From JANNHK01 sp034408875 (lineage in GTDB: Bacteria; Actinomycetota; Acidimicrobiia; IMCC26256; PALSA-610), in NCBI GenBank assembly GCA_034408875.1, contig JAWXCJ010000319.1:1-21996 (forward strand): a stretch of DNA of 21,996 bases, in the 5' to 3' direction. A model generated the notes under the pieces. That model saw nothing but the letters and a program-made list of their open reading frames with translations, had not been told where the DNA came from and did not search any database. Positions 1-6,407 of this stretch are shown here, in pieces. The stretch's first letter is position 1. The number at the start of each line of letters is the position of its first letter. The translations under genes and the position numbers were made by a program.

Positions 1-523
1 CCTCACGCGCACCGAGCGCCCGGCCCGCTTCCTCCACGAGCACCACTCCCGCAGTCCGTGCCGTCGCGGGCTCGCGCACCGCCCGCCGCAACGCGAGATA
101 GCAGCCCCGCACCACGAGGACCGACATGTCCGCCACTTCGAGCAACGCGTCGAGCGCGGGCACACGTTCGCCGCCGACGTCGACAATCGTGGGCACCCCA
201 CTGCTGCGCAACGCCATGCCGAGCGCGGCCCCCGCCTCCGGCACCACGTCGCCCAACGCCGCCTGCCCCGCCGGCAACAACGTCAGCCCCCGACCCGCGT
301 CGAGCGCGAGGCGGTCGAGCGCGTCGCTCGGAGCCTCGACCCCCACCTTCAGCCACTCCCGCAGTCCGGTACCCGGATCGGCGCCCAGCCCCAGGATCGC
401 GGGCTGGTCGCCCCCGATGTCGGCAAGCCGGGCGCCGCCATCGCGAGCGAGCGTCAGCGCGCACGCCGCCGCGAACACCGACGCTCCGGACCCACCTTTG
501 GGCGACCACAAACACAACAACAC
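1..523 (-). CDS. Septum-site-determining / TadZ (CpaE)-like P-loop ATPase, partial (C-terminus outside window)
   Basis: The reading frame opens at a GTG at 523-521 preceded by GGGGAGG and runs off the left edge without a stop, so only about 174 N-terminal residues are visible. Residues 6-15 (WSPKGGSGAS) form a deviant Walker A motif of the MinD/ParA/CpaE type. They are followed by ADIGGDQPAILGLG and GLREWL, a segment typical of the actinobacterial septum-site-determining (Ssd)/TadZ group. These ATPases act at the cell pole or septum, usually encoded just upstream of a TadA/CpaF secretion ATPase and Flp-pilus genes. The divergent HAD phosphatase next door matches the mycobacterial Rv3660c-Rv3661 arrangement as I recall it. 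The rest of a Tad cluster would be expected to the left of this window, but that is inference. Confidence 0.75.
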   Translation of the reverse strand, partial: MLLCLWSPKGGSGASVFAAACALTLARDGGARLADIGGDQPAILGLGADPGTGLREWLKVGVEAPSDALDRLALDAGRGLTLLPAGQAALGDVVPEAGAALGMALRSSGVPTIVDVGGERVPALDALLEVADMSVLVVRGCYLALRRAVREPATARTAGVVLVEEAGRALGARE

Positions 524-615
524 GGACCCTCCCCGGGTCGAAACGCGAACCGACACAACGGGGGAAGAGAGGCACCCGGCCCGTGTACGAAACACGGTTG
601 CGCGCGGGCGGCCCG

Positions 616-638
616 GGGGAAGTGACCGGGGAAGTGAC
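616..638. repeat. Tandem 11-bp direct repeat in the divergent promoter region
   Basis: GGGGAAGTGAC occurs at 616-626 and again at 628-638 (12-bp period). It lies in the 173-bp gap between the divergent ATPase and HAD genes. It could be a regulator site, but nothing in the sequence proves that. The rest of the gap holds only the -10-like TACGCT (682-687) ahead of the HAD gene. Confidence 0.4.
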
Positions 639-681
639 GACACCGTACGGCCCCACTCGACTCGCGTCAAGGGTTCCCTTC

Positions 682-687
682 TACGCT
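682..687 (+). promoter_or_regulatory. -10-like element, probable leaderless promoter of the HAD gene
   Basis: TACGCT ends 9 nt before the ATG at 697, so transcription would begin within a few bases of the start codon. No Shine-Dalgarno sequence is present and no good -35 is visible. This is inference from spacing. Confidence 0.35.
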
Positions 688-696
688 GTGGGTCAG

Positions 697-1494
697 ATGC
701 AAGCCGCGTTCTTCGACCTCGACAAGACCATCATCGCCACGAGTTCCGTCATGGCCCTCGGCGGCAGCTTCTATCGCGAGGGTCTGATCTCGAAGCGAAC
801 AATCGCGCGCGGCTTGTACGCGCAGATCGTGTACATGCTCGTCGGCGCCGACGAACAGAAGATGGAACGGCTACGCGAAGCGATGCTCGCGCTCACGCGC
901 GGGTGGGATCACGCACGCGTCAAAGAGATCGTGCACGAGACACTCGAAGACGTGATCTCGCCGGTCATCTACGCCGAAGCACTCGACCTCATCGAAGAAC
1001 ACAAGAAAGCCGGACGCAAGACCGTGATCATCTCTTCGTCGCCCTCCGAGACGGTCGAGGCAATCGGCGAGTACCTCGGCGTCGACGACGTCATCGCCAC
1101 CCGCGCCCGTCTCGACGACGAAGGCAAGTACACCGGCGAACTCGAGTTCTACGCGTACGGTCCGCACAAGGCCGAAGCCATGCGCGAGATGGCCGTACGC
1201 GAAGGCATCGACCTCGCCGGCTCGTACGCGTACTCCGACTCGATCACCGACCTCCCGATGCTGGAGTTGGTCGGCAACCCCGTTGCCGTGAACCCGGACC
1301 GAGAGCTCGCCCGCATCGCACGCGAACGCAACTGGGAAAGCGTTTCGTTCGAGAACCCCGTGCGCCTGCGCGACCGCGTCCCCGTGCCCCCGAAGGGACC
1401 GACCATCGCCGCCGGGAGCGCGCTCGCGGCTCTAGGGACCGGTGTCGTGGTGTACCTCTGGCTCCGCCGCCGGGCCGAGCCCGCACGCACGTAG
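697..1494 (+). CDS. HAD-superfamily subfamily IB hydrolase (SerB-like phosphatase) with C-terminal membrane anchor
   Basis: This is a 265-residue phosphatase of the HAD-IB group (SerB-related; Rv3661 type). Motif I is FFDLDKT near residues 5-11, with the nucleophile and acid/base aspartates. Motif II is the Ser-rich VIISSSPSE around 110-118. The catalytic lysine is in GPHKAEAM, and motif III is SDSITDLPML followed by the usual VAVNPD. The physiological substrate of this group is not established. The last 35 residues hold a hydrophobic helix (AAGSALAALGTGVVVYLWL) ending in RRR, consistent with a membrane tail. ATG 697 was chosen because the conserved fold begins directly there. The same frame stays open upstream to position 58, but that part is Pro/Arg-rich and lies over the opposite-strand ATPase. 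An in-frame GTG at 688 is an alternative. Confidence 0.88.
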   Translation: MQAAFFDLDKTIIATSSVMALGGSFYREGLISKRTIARGLYAQIVYMLVGADEQKMERLREAMLALTRGWDHARVKEIVHETLEDVISPVIYAEALDLIEEHKKAGRKTVIISSSPSETVEAIGEYLGVDDVIATRARLDDEGKYTGELEFYAYGPHKAEAMREMAVREGIDLAGSYAYSDSITDLPMLELVGNPVAVNPDRELARIARERNWESVSFENPVRLRDRVPVPPKGPTIAAGSALAALGTGVVVYLWLRRRAEPART

Positions 1495-1508
1495 AACGAC
1501 GAACGCGG

Positions 1509-1583
1509 CTACGCGTCGCGGACTTTCTTCGCGACGAGCGCCCCCAAGGCGACGAGCACGATCAGCAACAGCAATTTCTTCAC
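1509..1583 (-). CDS. 24-residue membrane peptide
   Basis: This tiny reading frame reads VKKLLLLIVLVALGALVAKK then VRDA and stop. It is a single hydrophobic helix flanked by KK on both sides. Translation is supported by a near-perfect ribosome-binding site, GGAGGAGGTG (complement of 1591-1600), 7 nt before the GTG at 1583-1581. The KKLLLL start resembles the N-terminus of the short actinobacterial DLW-39 family, but the diagnostic DLW segment is absent. It lies tail-to-tail with the HAD gene (14 nt between stops) and just ahead of the selenocysteine tRNA on the other strand. Function is unknown. It could be a genuine small membrane protein or a truncated remnant; the strong ribosome-binding site favours the former. 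Confidence 0.6.
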   Translation of the reverse strand: MKKLLLLIVLVALGALVAKKVRDA

Positions 1584-1641
1584 GGGTTGACACCTCCTCC
1601 GAACGGCGGCCGCAGCGTAGCTGGCCGCTAACTTCCCTGCC

Positions 1642-1732
1642 GGAGGTGAACGGGGTCTGGTGGCCCCCCTCGTCTTCAAAACGAGTGGGACGGACTCCGT
1701 CCGTCCGGTGGGTTCGATTCCTGCCGCCTCCG
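1642..1732 (+). tRNA. selC: tRNA-Sec (selenocysteine, UCA anticodon)
   Basis: This is a 91-nt tRNA with the selenocysteine architecture. The acceptor strands are GGAGGTG and CGCCTCC, with discriminator G. The D arm is extended to 6 bp (GGGGTC/GGCCCC) with a 4-nt loop. The anticodon stem is CTCGT/ACGAG around the loop CTTCAAA, placing anticodon TCA at 1676-1678. The long variable arm pairs GGACGG with CCGTCC, and the T loop is TTCGATT. CCA is not encoded. The plan parallels E. coli selC, including the discriminator G. By my count the acceptor plus T stem is 7+5 bp, one fewer than the bacterial 8+5, unless position 8 pairs. The tRNA would be charged with serine, converted by SelA, and delivered by SelB to recoded UGA codons. 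A T-rich stretch follows (1735-1743). Confidence 0.93.
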
Positions 1733-1776
1733 CTATTTCTCTTTGTCGCTCCCGGACTTGGCTGGGCGCGCCGCGC

Positions 1777-2499
1777 TCAATTGAGCCCGCGGTCGTCTTG
1801 CTTGAGGGCGGTGTCGATGCACAACGCTGCTACCACTACCAGGCTGTGGAGTGGCTGCTCCATGGGGCCGTGGAACTCCACGACGTAGTTGTCCGCCGTG
1901 GTGAACGACGTCTTGAGGATGCCTTCGAACGTCTTCGTGATCCGCGCGACCTCGGTACCGGTCGCGTCCTTCACATGGAAGTTCCACGCGCGCCAGTTCT
2001 CGGCCTGGATGATGCCGATCTCCTTGCCGCCCGCGCGGATAGCAAACTTGATCTTCCCGAGCGCGCCCTTCTGCGCGATGTCGCCGACTTCGGTGCCGTC
2101 CGGCTTGGTGATCTTGAACTTCGACTTCAAGATCTTGCGCGGGCGGTGCAACACCAAGATCGGCTGCTGGTTCTCGTCGCGGATCTCGTAGGTGTGCGTG
2201 AGGAACTGGTCGAGACTCGTCAAGAACCGAGCCGCGTGCTTCAGCGGCGACTGGTTCACTTCGGCGACCGCGCCAATCTGGGTGCCGTTCTTGTCGTACA
2301 CCATGTACTCGTTGACCAGTTCGATGATCTTCATCTTCTGGTTCACGACCAGGACCGGCTCCGTGAACAGCGTGCCGCCGCCCGCCTCACCGCCGGTCAG
2401 CCCGGCTTGGCGCTGCACCTGGTCCTGCACCTTCTCGGCATCGGTGGCGCCGGCGGGCGGCTTCCACGCGGGCTTCGGAACGTTCGTCGCGTCAGTCAC
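1777..2499 (-). CDS. LURP-one-related / phospholipid-scramblase-like (Tubby C-terminal fold) protein
   Basis: This 240-residue protein has a short Pro/Ala-rich N-terminal tail. It is followed by a single beta-rich domain of the LURP-one/scramblase-like superfamily, recognisable from TEPVLVVNQKMKIIELVNEY, VYDKNGTQIG, FEIRDEN-type strands and repeated strand-turn-strand units to the C-terminus. In bacteria the role of these proteins is not settled; membrane or lipid association is proposed by analogy with eukaryotic scramblases. GTG 2499 is preferred over an in-frame ATG at 2511 because GGGAGGAAT lies immediately upstream of the GTG and overlaps the ATG. The gene is convergent with the selenocysteine tRNA and follows the putative anti-sigma gene by about 50 bp on the same strand. 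No catalytic motif is seen. Confidence 0.75.
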   Translation of the reverse strand: MTDATNVPKPAWKPPAGATDAEKVQDQVQRQAGLTGGEAGGGTLFTEPVLVVNQKMKIIELVNEYMVYDKNGTQIGAVAEVNQSPLKHAARFLTSLDQFLTHTYEIRDENQQPILVLHRPRKILKSKFKITKPDGTEVGDIAQKGALGKIKFAIRAGGKEIGIIQAENWRAWNFHVKDATGTEVARITKTFEGILKTSFTTADNYVVEFHGPMEQPLHSLVVVAALCIDTALKQDDRGLN

Positions 2500-2552
2500 G
2501 ATTCCTCCCATCGACTCCGGTCGACGGTATCTGAATCACCGGCCGATCGCGC

Positions 2553-3710
2553 CTACCGCACCGCCTCCGCGACGGCCGTCACGCCCTCGGCCACCGAGGA
2601 GAGCACCGGATCGGCGGCCAGGTCGATGCGGGTCAGCTCGGCTTCGACACTGGCCACGGTCGACGTGCGCCGGAGCAGGTACCACTCGTCACCCAGGGCC
2701 ACGAGCTCGAACTCCGACGGATCCGACTCGCCGTCGACGACGTACAGCTCCTCACCGGTTCCCGTCGCGGGGTCGACGGCTCGGATGCGGAGGCGCGTGT
2801 CGTCGTCGTCGGCCGGTTCGCGACAGCACACGTCGAGGGTCCAGAGTCCACCGGGCCCCCATGCCGTCGAGACCGTCTGGTCGGCCGGGGCCAGGGGCGT
2901 GAACGCCCCGACCGACGACAGTTCGACGACCACGACGCGGCAGGTCGCGGTGCACACCTCGGCCGCGAGCCGCGCGCCTGACGGGTCCCAACTGACCGCC
3001 TCGACGTACGACGAGGCCACCGTCTCGTCCTGCCACTCCCACGCGGGCTCGAGGGTTTCGGTGTCGACGACGCGCACCGTGGCCCGGCCCTCGGCACCGC
3101 GGTCGCCGCACGGCGCGGGCGCCGCACCCGCGCGCATACCGAGCGCGAGCTTGGACCCGTCCGGGCTCAACGCGAATGTCCGGGTCTTGACGTCGTCGAA
3201 GATCGGGCGGCTCGTCTCGACATCGACCGCGAGCAACGTCGCGCAGTCCGACCCGTAACCGGGCTCGTCGTCGATGAGGTAGTAGAGCGTCGCGCCGTCG
3301 GGCGAGACCGCGATCTGGCGGACGAACCGCTCCGGGCCGACGCGCGCGATCGTACGGACCGGATTCCACTCGTCGTCGACCGTCGCGATGCGACCGTCGG
3401 TGCGAGCGACGATGCGTTCACCGCGCGCGACGACGCCCGAGTCTCCGTCCGCGACCGTCGTGGAAGTCGTCGACGACGTGACGGGCGGGCTCGTCACCGA
3501 CGCGTTATTGCTGTCGCGTGTGACGGTGATGACGCCGCCGACCATGACGAGCACGACACACGCGGACACGAGGCCCGAACCGACCGAGCGCCGCCTTCGG
3601 TGTACGGCGATACGACGTTCGGTCTTGTCCCACAAGTCATCACCGCGCGGCGCACCGTCGGCCAACCCGCGCAACGCATCGCGCAGTTCGGGGTCGAGAG
3701 GATCGCTCAC
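2553..3710 (-). CDS. Membrane-anchored beta-propeller-like protein, putative anti-sigma factor for the overlapping ECF sigma
   Basis: This 385-residue protein starts at GTG 3710 and overlaps the upstream sigma-factor stop by 4 nt (GTGA), so the two are translationally coupled. Residues 1-40 are cytoplasmic, with an acidic/Arg-rich segment (SDPLDPELRDALRGLADG ... RRRRS). Residues about 44-63 form one membrane helix, followed by a Ser/Thr-rich linker. The remaining ~290 residues are outside the membrane and contain TolB/WD40-like blades such as QIAVSPDGATLYYL, TFALSPDGSKLALG and AVSWDPSGARLAAE. Several cysteines (VCTATC, DVCCREP) sit in the external part. The layout of inside tail, one helix and outer sensor fits an anti-sigma partner. 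However, no zinc-type anti-sigma motif is present, so the regulatory role is inferred from gene order. Confidence 0.72.
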   Translation of the reverse strand: MSDPLDPELRDALRGLADGAPRGDDLWDKTERRIAVHRRRRSVGSGLVSACVVLVMVGGVITVTRDSNNASVTSPPVTSSTTSTTVADGDSGVVARGERIVARTDGRIATVDDEWNPVRTIARVGPERFVRQIAVSPDGATLYYLIDDEPGYGSDCATLLAVDVETSRPIFDDVKTRTFALSPDGSKLALGMRAGAAPAPCGDRGAEGRATVRVVDTETLEPAWEWQDETVASSYVEAVSWDPSGARLAAEVCTATCRVVVVELSSVGAFTPLAPADQTVSTAWGPGGLWTLDVCCREPADDDDTRLRIRAVDPATGTGEELYVVDGESDPSEFELVALGDEWYLLRRTSTVASVEAELTRIDLAADPVLSSVAEGVTAVAEAVR

Positions 3711-4273
3711 ACCGGGGCCTCGTCGGCGAGTTCGGCGCGGAGACGTTCGAGCCCCCGCGACAAGTAGCCCTTCACCGTGCCGACGCTCACACCGAGTACC
3801 CGCGCGGTTTCGGCCTCCGACATGTCTTCGATGACACGCAGCACGACCGCCGCCCGTTGGCGCGGCGGGAGTACGGCCAATGCCGCTTCGAGCGTCGCCC
3901 GTTGCATGATCCGGTCGTCGCCGAACGCGACAGACGGTTCACCGAGCCGGACGCGTTCGTCGTGGCGCCGGCGCGTCGCGAGACGGCGGAACCGACCGTT
4001 GACGACGTTGATCACGGTGCGGCGCACGTACGCGTTGGGTTCCTTCACCTGCCCCTTCATCCAGTGCGGGTAGACGCGGGCGAAGGCCTCGGCGACGACG
4101 TCCTCGGCTTCGGCGGCGTTGCCCGTCAGCACGTAGGCGAGCCGGAGCGCGGGGCGGCGCTGCGCGTCGAAGAACTCCCCGAAGCTCGCGGCCCGGTCGG
4201 CCTCGTCGGCCCTCACATCGGTTTCGCCCGAAGGTCGGATTCGCACCCCACCGACGGCAATGGTGCCGTACAC
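3707..4273 (-). CDS. ECF-type RNA polymerase sigma factor (SigE/SigM-like family)
   Basis: The protein is up to 188 residues. Region 2 is RRPALRLAYVLTGNAAEAEDVVAEAFARVYPHW, split here as RLAYVLTGN and AEDVVAEAFARVY, followed by AYVRRTVINVVNGRFRR. Region 4 is ALAVLPPRQRAAVVLR, then the helix-turn-helix SEAETARVLGVSVGTVKGYLSRG. There is no region 3, as expected for an extracytoplasmic-function sigma factor. The start is uncertain. GTG 4273 gives the longest form; GTG 4246 and GTG 4216 (giving VRADEADRAASFGEF) are alternatives, and none has a convincing ribosome-binding site. The conserved part begins only near residue 31. It is followed by the overlapping membrane protein that probably controls it, and it lies 39 bp downstream of the RpoD-like gene on the same strand. 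Confidence 0.9.
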   Translation of the reverse strand: MYGTIAVGGVRIRPSGETDVRADEADRAASFGEFFDAQRRPALRLAYVLTGNAAEAEDVVAEAFARVYPHWMKGQVKEPNAYVRRTVINVVNGRFRRLATRRRHDERVRLGEPSVAFGDDRIMQRATLEAALAVLPPRQRAAVVLRVIEDMSEAETARVLGVSVGTVKGYLSRGLERLRAELADEAPV

Positions 4274-4312
4274 GAGGGACGCAGACGCGCCGGGGGCCGG
4301 AAAGGTTGTGGG

Positions 4313-5248
4313 TTAGACGGCGAGGAGGTCGCGGGCGCCGGTGTCGGCCGACGGGTGCCGCAGCTTCGACATGGCCCGGGCCTCGATCTGACGGATGCGT
4401 TCCCGGGTGAGGTTGAAGTACTCGCCGACCTCTTCGAGGGTGCGGGGTTCGCCCCGGTCGAGACCGAACCGCAGGGCGAGGATCTGCCGCTCCCGCTCGT
4501 CGAGCGGGGCGAGCAGCTTCTCGATCTCGGCCGGCAACAACGCGGTGGCCGCCACCTCGAACGGCGATTCCGCCGAACGGTCCTCGACGATGTCGCCCAG
4601 TTCGGCGTCGCCGTCTTCGCGCAACGGTTCCGACAGCGAGAGGGGCTCGGCCGCGAAACGCAGTGCTTCGGTGACCTTGTCCTCGGGCATCTCGACCTCG
4701 GCCGAAAGTTCCGACAGCGTCGCGGGCCGGCCGAGCTTCAGCTCCAGGCGCGAGCGAGCCTTCTGGAGGCGAGCCAGCGTGTCGCCCGCGTGTACCGGGA
4801 GGCGGATCGTGCGGCCCGTGTTCGCGATGCCGCGGGTGATGGCTTGACGAATCCACCAGGTGGCGTACGTCGAGAATTTGAAGCCCTTGCGCCAGTCGAA
4901 CTTCTCGACGGCATGCATGAGCCCGAGGTTGCCCTCTTGGATCAGGTCGAGCAGCGGAAGGCCCGAGGCCTGGTACTTCTTGGCTATCGAGACAACCAGC
5001 CGCAGGTTCGACTGCACGAACGTGCGCTGCGCTTCCTCACCGGTACGCGACGTTCGGCGGAGTTCGCGCTTCTTGGCCGGCGTCAGACCCTTGCCCCCGG
5101 CAAGGTGTTCGCGCGCAGCGTTGCCGTTCTCGATCTCCTGCGCGAGGCGAACTTCGTCGTCTTTGGTCAGTAGCGGGTACTGCCCAATGTCGGTGAGGTA
5201 GAGCCGGACGAGATCTTCCTCGTCGCGCTCGACACGCTCCTTCGCCAA
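4313..5248 (-). CDS. RpoD/HrdB-type sigma-70 factor (group 1/2)
   Basis: This 311-residue sigma factor lacks region 1.1. Region 1.2 is DLVRLYLTDIGQYPLLTKDDEVRLAQEIE (residues ~11-39; short pieces DLVRLYLTDIGQYPLLT and DEVRLAQEIE). Regions 2.1-2.4 include FVQSNLRLVVSIAKKY, LDLIQEGNLGLMHAVEKFDW and FSTYATWWIRQAI. Region 3 includes RLPVHAGDTLARLQKARS. Region 4 is EREREIL-type (DERERQILALRFGL), ending in the sigma-70 signature NLTRERIRQIEARAMSKLR. The small size and missing region 1.1 suggest an alternative group 2 factor, but a primary role cannot be excluded. The frame is open to 5395. I chose TTG 5248 (giving MAKERVERDEEDLV) because family similarity begins there and GAAGGG precedes it. A GTG at 5335 is an alternative. 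Confidence 0.92.
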   Translation of the reverse strand: MAKERVERDEEDLVRLYLTDIGQYPLLTKDDEVRLAQEIENGNAAREHLAGGKGLTPAKKRELRRTSRTGEEAQRTFVQSNLRLVVSIAKKYQASGLPLLDLIQEGNLGLMHAVEKFDWRKGFKFSTYATWWIRQAITRGIANTGRTIRLPVHAGDTLARLQKARSRLELKLGRPATLSELSAEVEMPEDKVTEALRFAAEPLSLSEPLREDGDAELGDIVEDRSAESPFEVAATALLPAEIEKLLAPLDERERQILALRFGLDRGEPRTLEEVGEYFNLTRERIRQIEARAMSKLRHPSADTGARDLLAV

Positions 5249-5337
5249 GGCCCAGCCCTTCGTTCGGGACGATCGTTGTCTTGAGAGACTCGAATTGCGA
5301 CCCGGGACTGCCCGCCTCCCAGGGGTGCACCGCACCG

Positions 5338-5365
5338 TGCATATGTACGATACCGATGTCGTCAA
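5338..5365 (-). promoter_or_regulatory. Probable promoter of the RpoD-like sigma gene
   Basis: On the complement, TTGACG (5365-5360) is followed after 16 nt by TATGCA (5343-5338). This is a good sigma-70-type pair about 80-90 nt upstream of the chosen TTG start. The region between the divergent sigma and ABM genes is AT-richer than its surroundings. Confidence 0.45.
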
Positions 5366-5445
5366 GCCGCCCTTTTGTGCATCGCCGGGCGACAATTTCG
5401 TGCTTCTCGCTCTTGCTTTTTCGTCGACGATGGGGGTACGCGCGG

Positions 5446-5766
5446 ATGGCGGAAGACATCGAAGTCGCGGTGCTCGCGGGAACGTTCGACGCGCGCGAAG
5501 GTTCGGAAGGTGCGTTAGCGGCGAGCCTGGCTCGCTATGTCGTAATGACCCGGCGCGAGAACGCGTGCCGCAACGTCGACCTCGTGGCGTCGGCTACCCA
5601 GAGTGGTCGCTTCTTGGTAATCGAAAAGTGGGACTCGGCCGACGCCGTGCAGGCCCATCTCGATTCGTCGCTTATGACCGAAATGGCCAAAGAGGTTGTG
5701 CCCCACTTGGCCGACAAACCCACGCTCGACCTTTACGACACGATCAGCGCGCACGACCTCGCGTAA
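5446..5766 (+). CDS. ABM (antibiotic biosynthesis monooxygenase)-domain protein
   Basis: This is a 106-residue single-domain protein of the dimeric alpha/beta-barrel (ABM) superfamily. An N-terminal strand (IEVAVLAGTFDAREG) leads into a helix. The FLVIEKWDSADAVQAHL segment near residues 63-79 is the family hallmark, followed by a helix and a last strand ending TLDLYDTIS. Members are small cofactor-free oxygenases or stress-related proteins, and the substrate cannot be read from the sequence. ATG 5446 lies just after GGGGGT. It is divergent from the RpoD-like sigma factor and convergent with the unknown gene at 5802. No transmembrane or export signal is present. Confidence 0.82.
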   Translation: MAEDIEVAVLAGTFDAREGSEGALAASLARYVVMTRRENACRNVDLVASATQSGRFLVIEKWDSADAVQAHLDSSLMTEMAKEVVPHLADKPTLDLYDTISAHDLA

Positions 5767-5768
5767 AA

Positions 5769-5800
5769 CGGTTCTCACGGGCGCGTTCGAACCGCGCGCC
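5769..5800. terminator. Possible bidirectional hairpin between convergent genes
   Basis: Two mutually exclusive stems lie in the 35-bp convergent gap: CGGTTC (5769-5774) with GAACCG (5789-5794), and GGCGCG (5780-5785) with CGCGCC (5795-5800). There is no T-tract, so terminator function is tentative. Confidence 0.3.
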
Positions 5801-5801
5801 G

Positions 5802-6407
5802 CTACTTCTGGCGCAGGAGGTCGATCGGGATCTTCGACGACCTGCGCTCGGTCGCGCCGGTCTCCGCGCAGATCTCGCGCACGCCGGCGAAGGTCATCGA
5901 CTCGGCGTTCCACAGCCGTTCGAACGCGGCGTCGGCGATGTCGGTGAAGCCGTGCTGGAGGCGGTACTCGTAGAGCTGCGCCTGGCGGGGAACCTTCTCG
6001 CCGGAGCGCACGGCCCGGCCCACTGCGTACACGTCCCAGGCGGCGCGCTCGCCACGGCTGAGTTCCGCGTCGGGCGGGGCGTCGGCGAAGGCCTCGGAGA
6101 GGCGATCCTTGGCGCGGAACAACATGATCGTGAGGTCGCGGCGGGCCTGCTCGGTCGAGAAGGTGCGGGGGCGGCGGCTGTCTTCGAAGTTCGCGCCCGA
6201 GATCCAGAGGTTGGCTTTGCCGTCGGCCGTGTCGGAAAGGTGGCCGACGAGCGGTGCGAAGAGTGCCTCGTCGACTTCGAGGTGGATCTCGACGTTTGTC
6301 GGCAACCCGACCGTCGCCGCCGCATCCTCGACGATGCCCGCGATGACGGCGGGGTCGTAGTCGATGAGCGTGAACGGGTCCGGGCTGACGGTGATGCGCG
6401 AGCTCAC
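5802..6407 (-). CDS. Unknown protein, last gene of the ferritin-like operon
   Basis: I do not recognise this 201-residue soluble protein. Its GTG start overlaps the stop of the DUF455-like gene by 4 nt (GTGA), with AAAGGGC upstream, so it is co-translated with that gene. The N-terminal half is acidic and reads as alternating strands and helices (FTLIDYDPAVIAGIVEDAAA, VEIHLEVDEALF, KANLWISGANFED). The C-terminal half is helical and rich in Glu/Arg (RRDLTIMLFRAKDRLSEAF, ERAAWDVYAVGRAV, LYEYRLQHGFTDIADAAFERLW). No signal peptide, membrane helix, Cys cluster or classical catalytic motif is seen. The tight coupling suggests it serves the two ferritin-like proteins, perhaps as partner or substrate-handling subunit; that is inference. 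Confidence 0.78.
   Translation of the reverse strand: MSSRITVSPDPFTLIDYDPAVIAGIVEDAAATVGLPTNVEIHLEVDEALFAPLVGHLSDTADGKANLWISGANFEDSRRPRTFSTEQARRDLTIMLFRAKDRLSEAFADAPPDAELSRGERAAWDVYAVGRAVRSGEKVPRQAQLYEYRLQHGFTDIADAAFERLWNAESMTFAGVREICAETGATERRSSKIPIDLLRQK

Noticed and set aside
3..656. Minus-strand frame of 217 residues
   Set aside because: Arg/Gly-rich shadow of the real ATPase frame, which opens at 523 and has a clear Walker A motif.
58..696. Long N-terminal extension of the HAD frame (to position 58)
   Set aside because: It is Pro/Arg/Ala-rich and overlies the opposite-strand ATPase and its promoter; the HAD fold starts at 697.
1587..1592. TTGACA as -35 of the tRNA-Sec gene
   Set aside because: No -10-like hexamer lies at 16-18 nt; the motif is explained by the complement of the small gene's ribosome-binding region.
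1660..3258. Plus-strand 532-residue frame
   Set aside because: Antisense shadow running across the tRNA, the scramblase-like gene and the putative anti-sigma gene; no recognisable domain.
3857..5173. Plus-strand 438-residue frame
   Set aside because: Antisense to both sigma factors; composition typical of a high-GC shadow frame.
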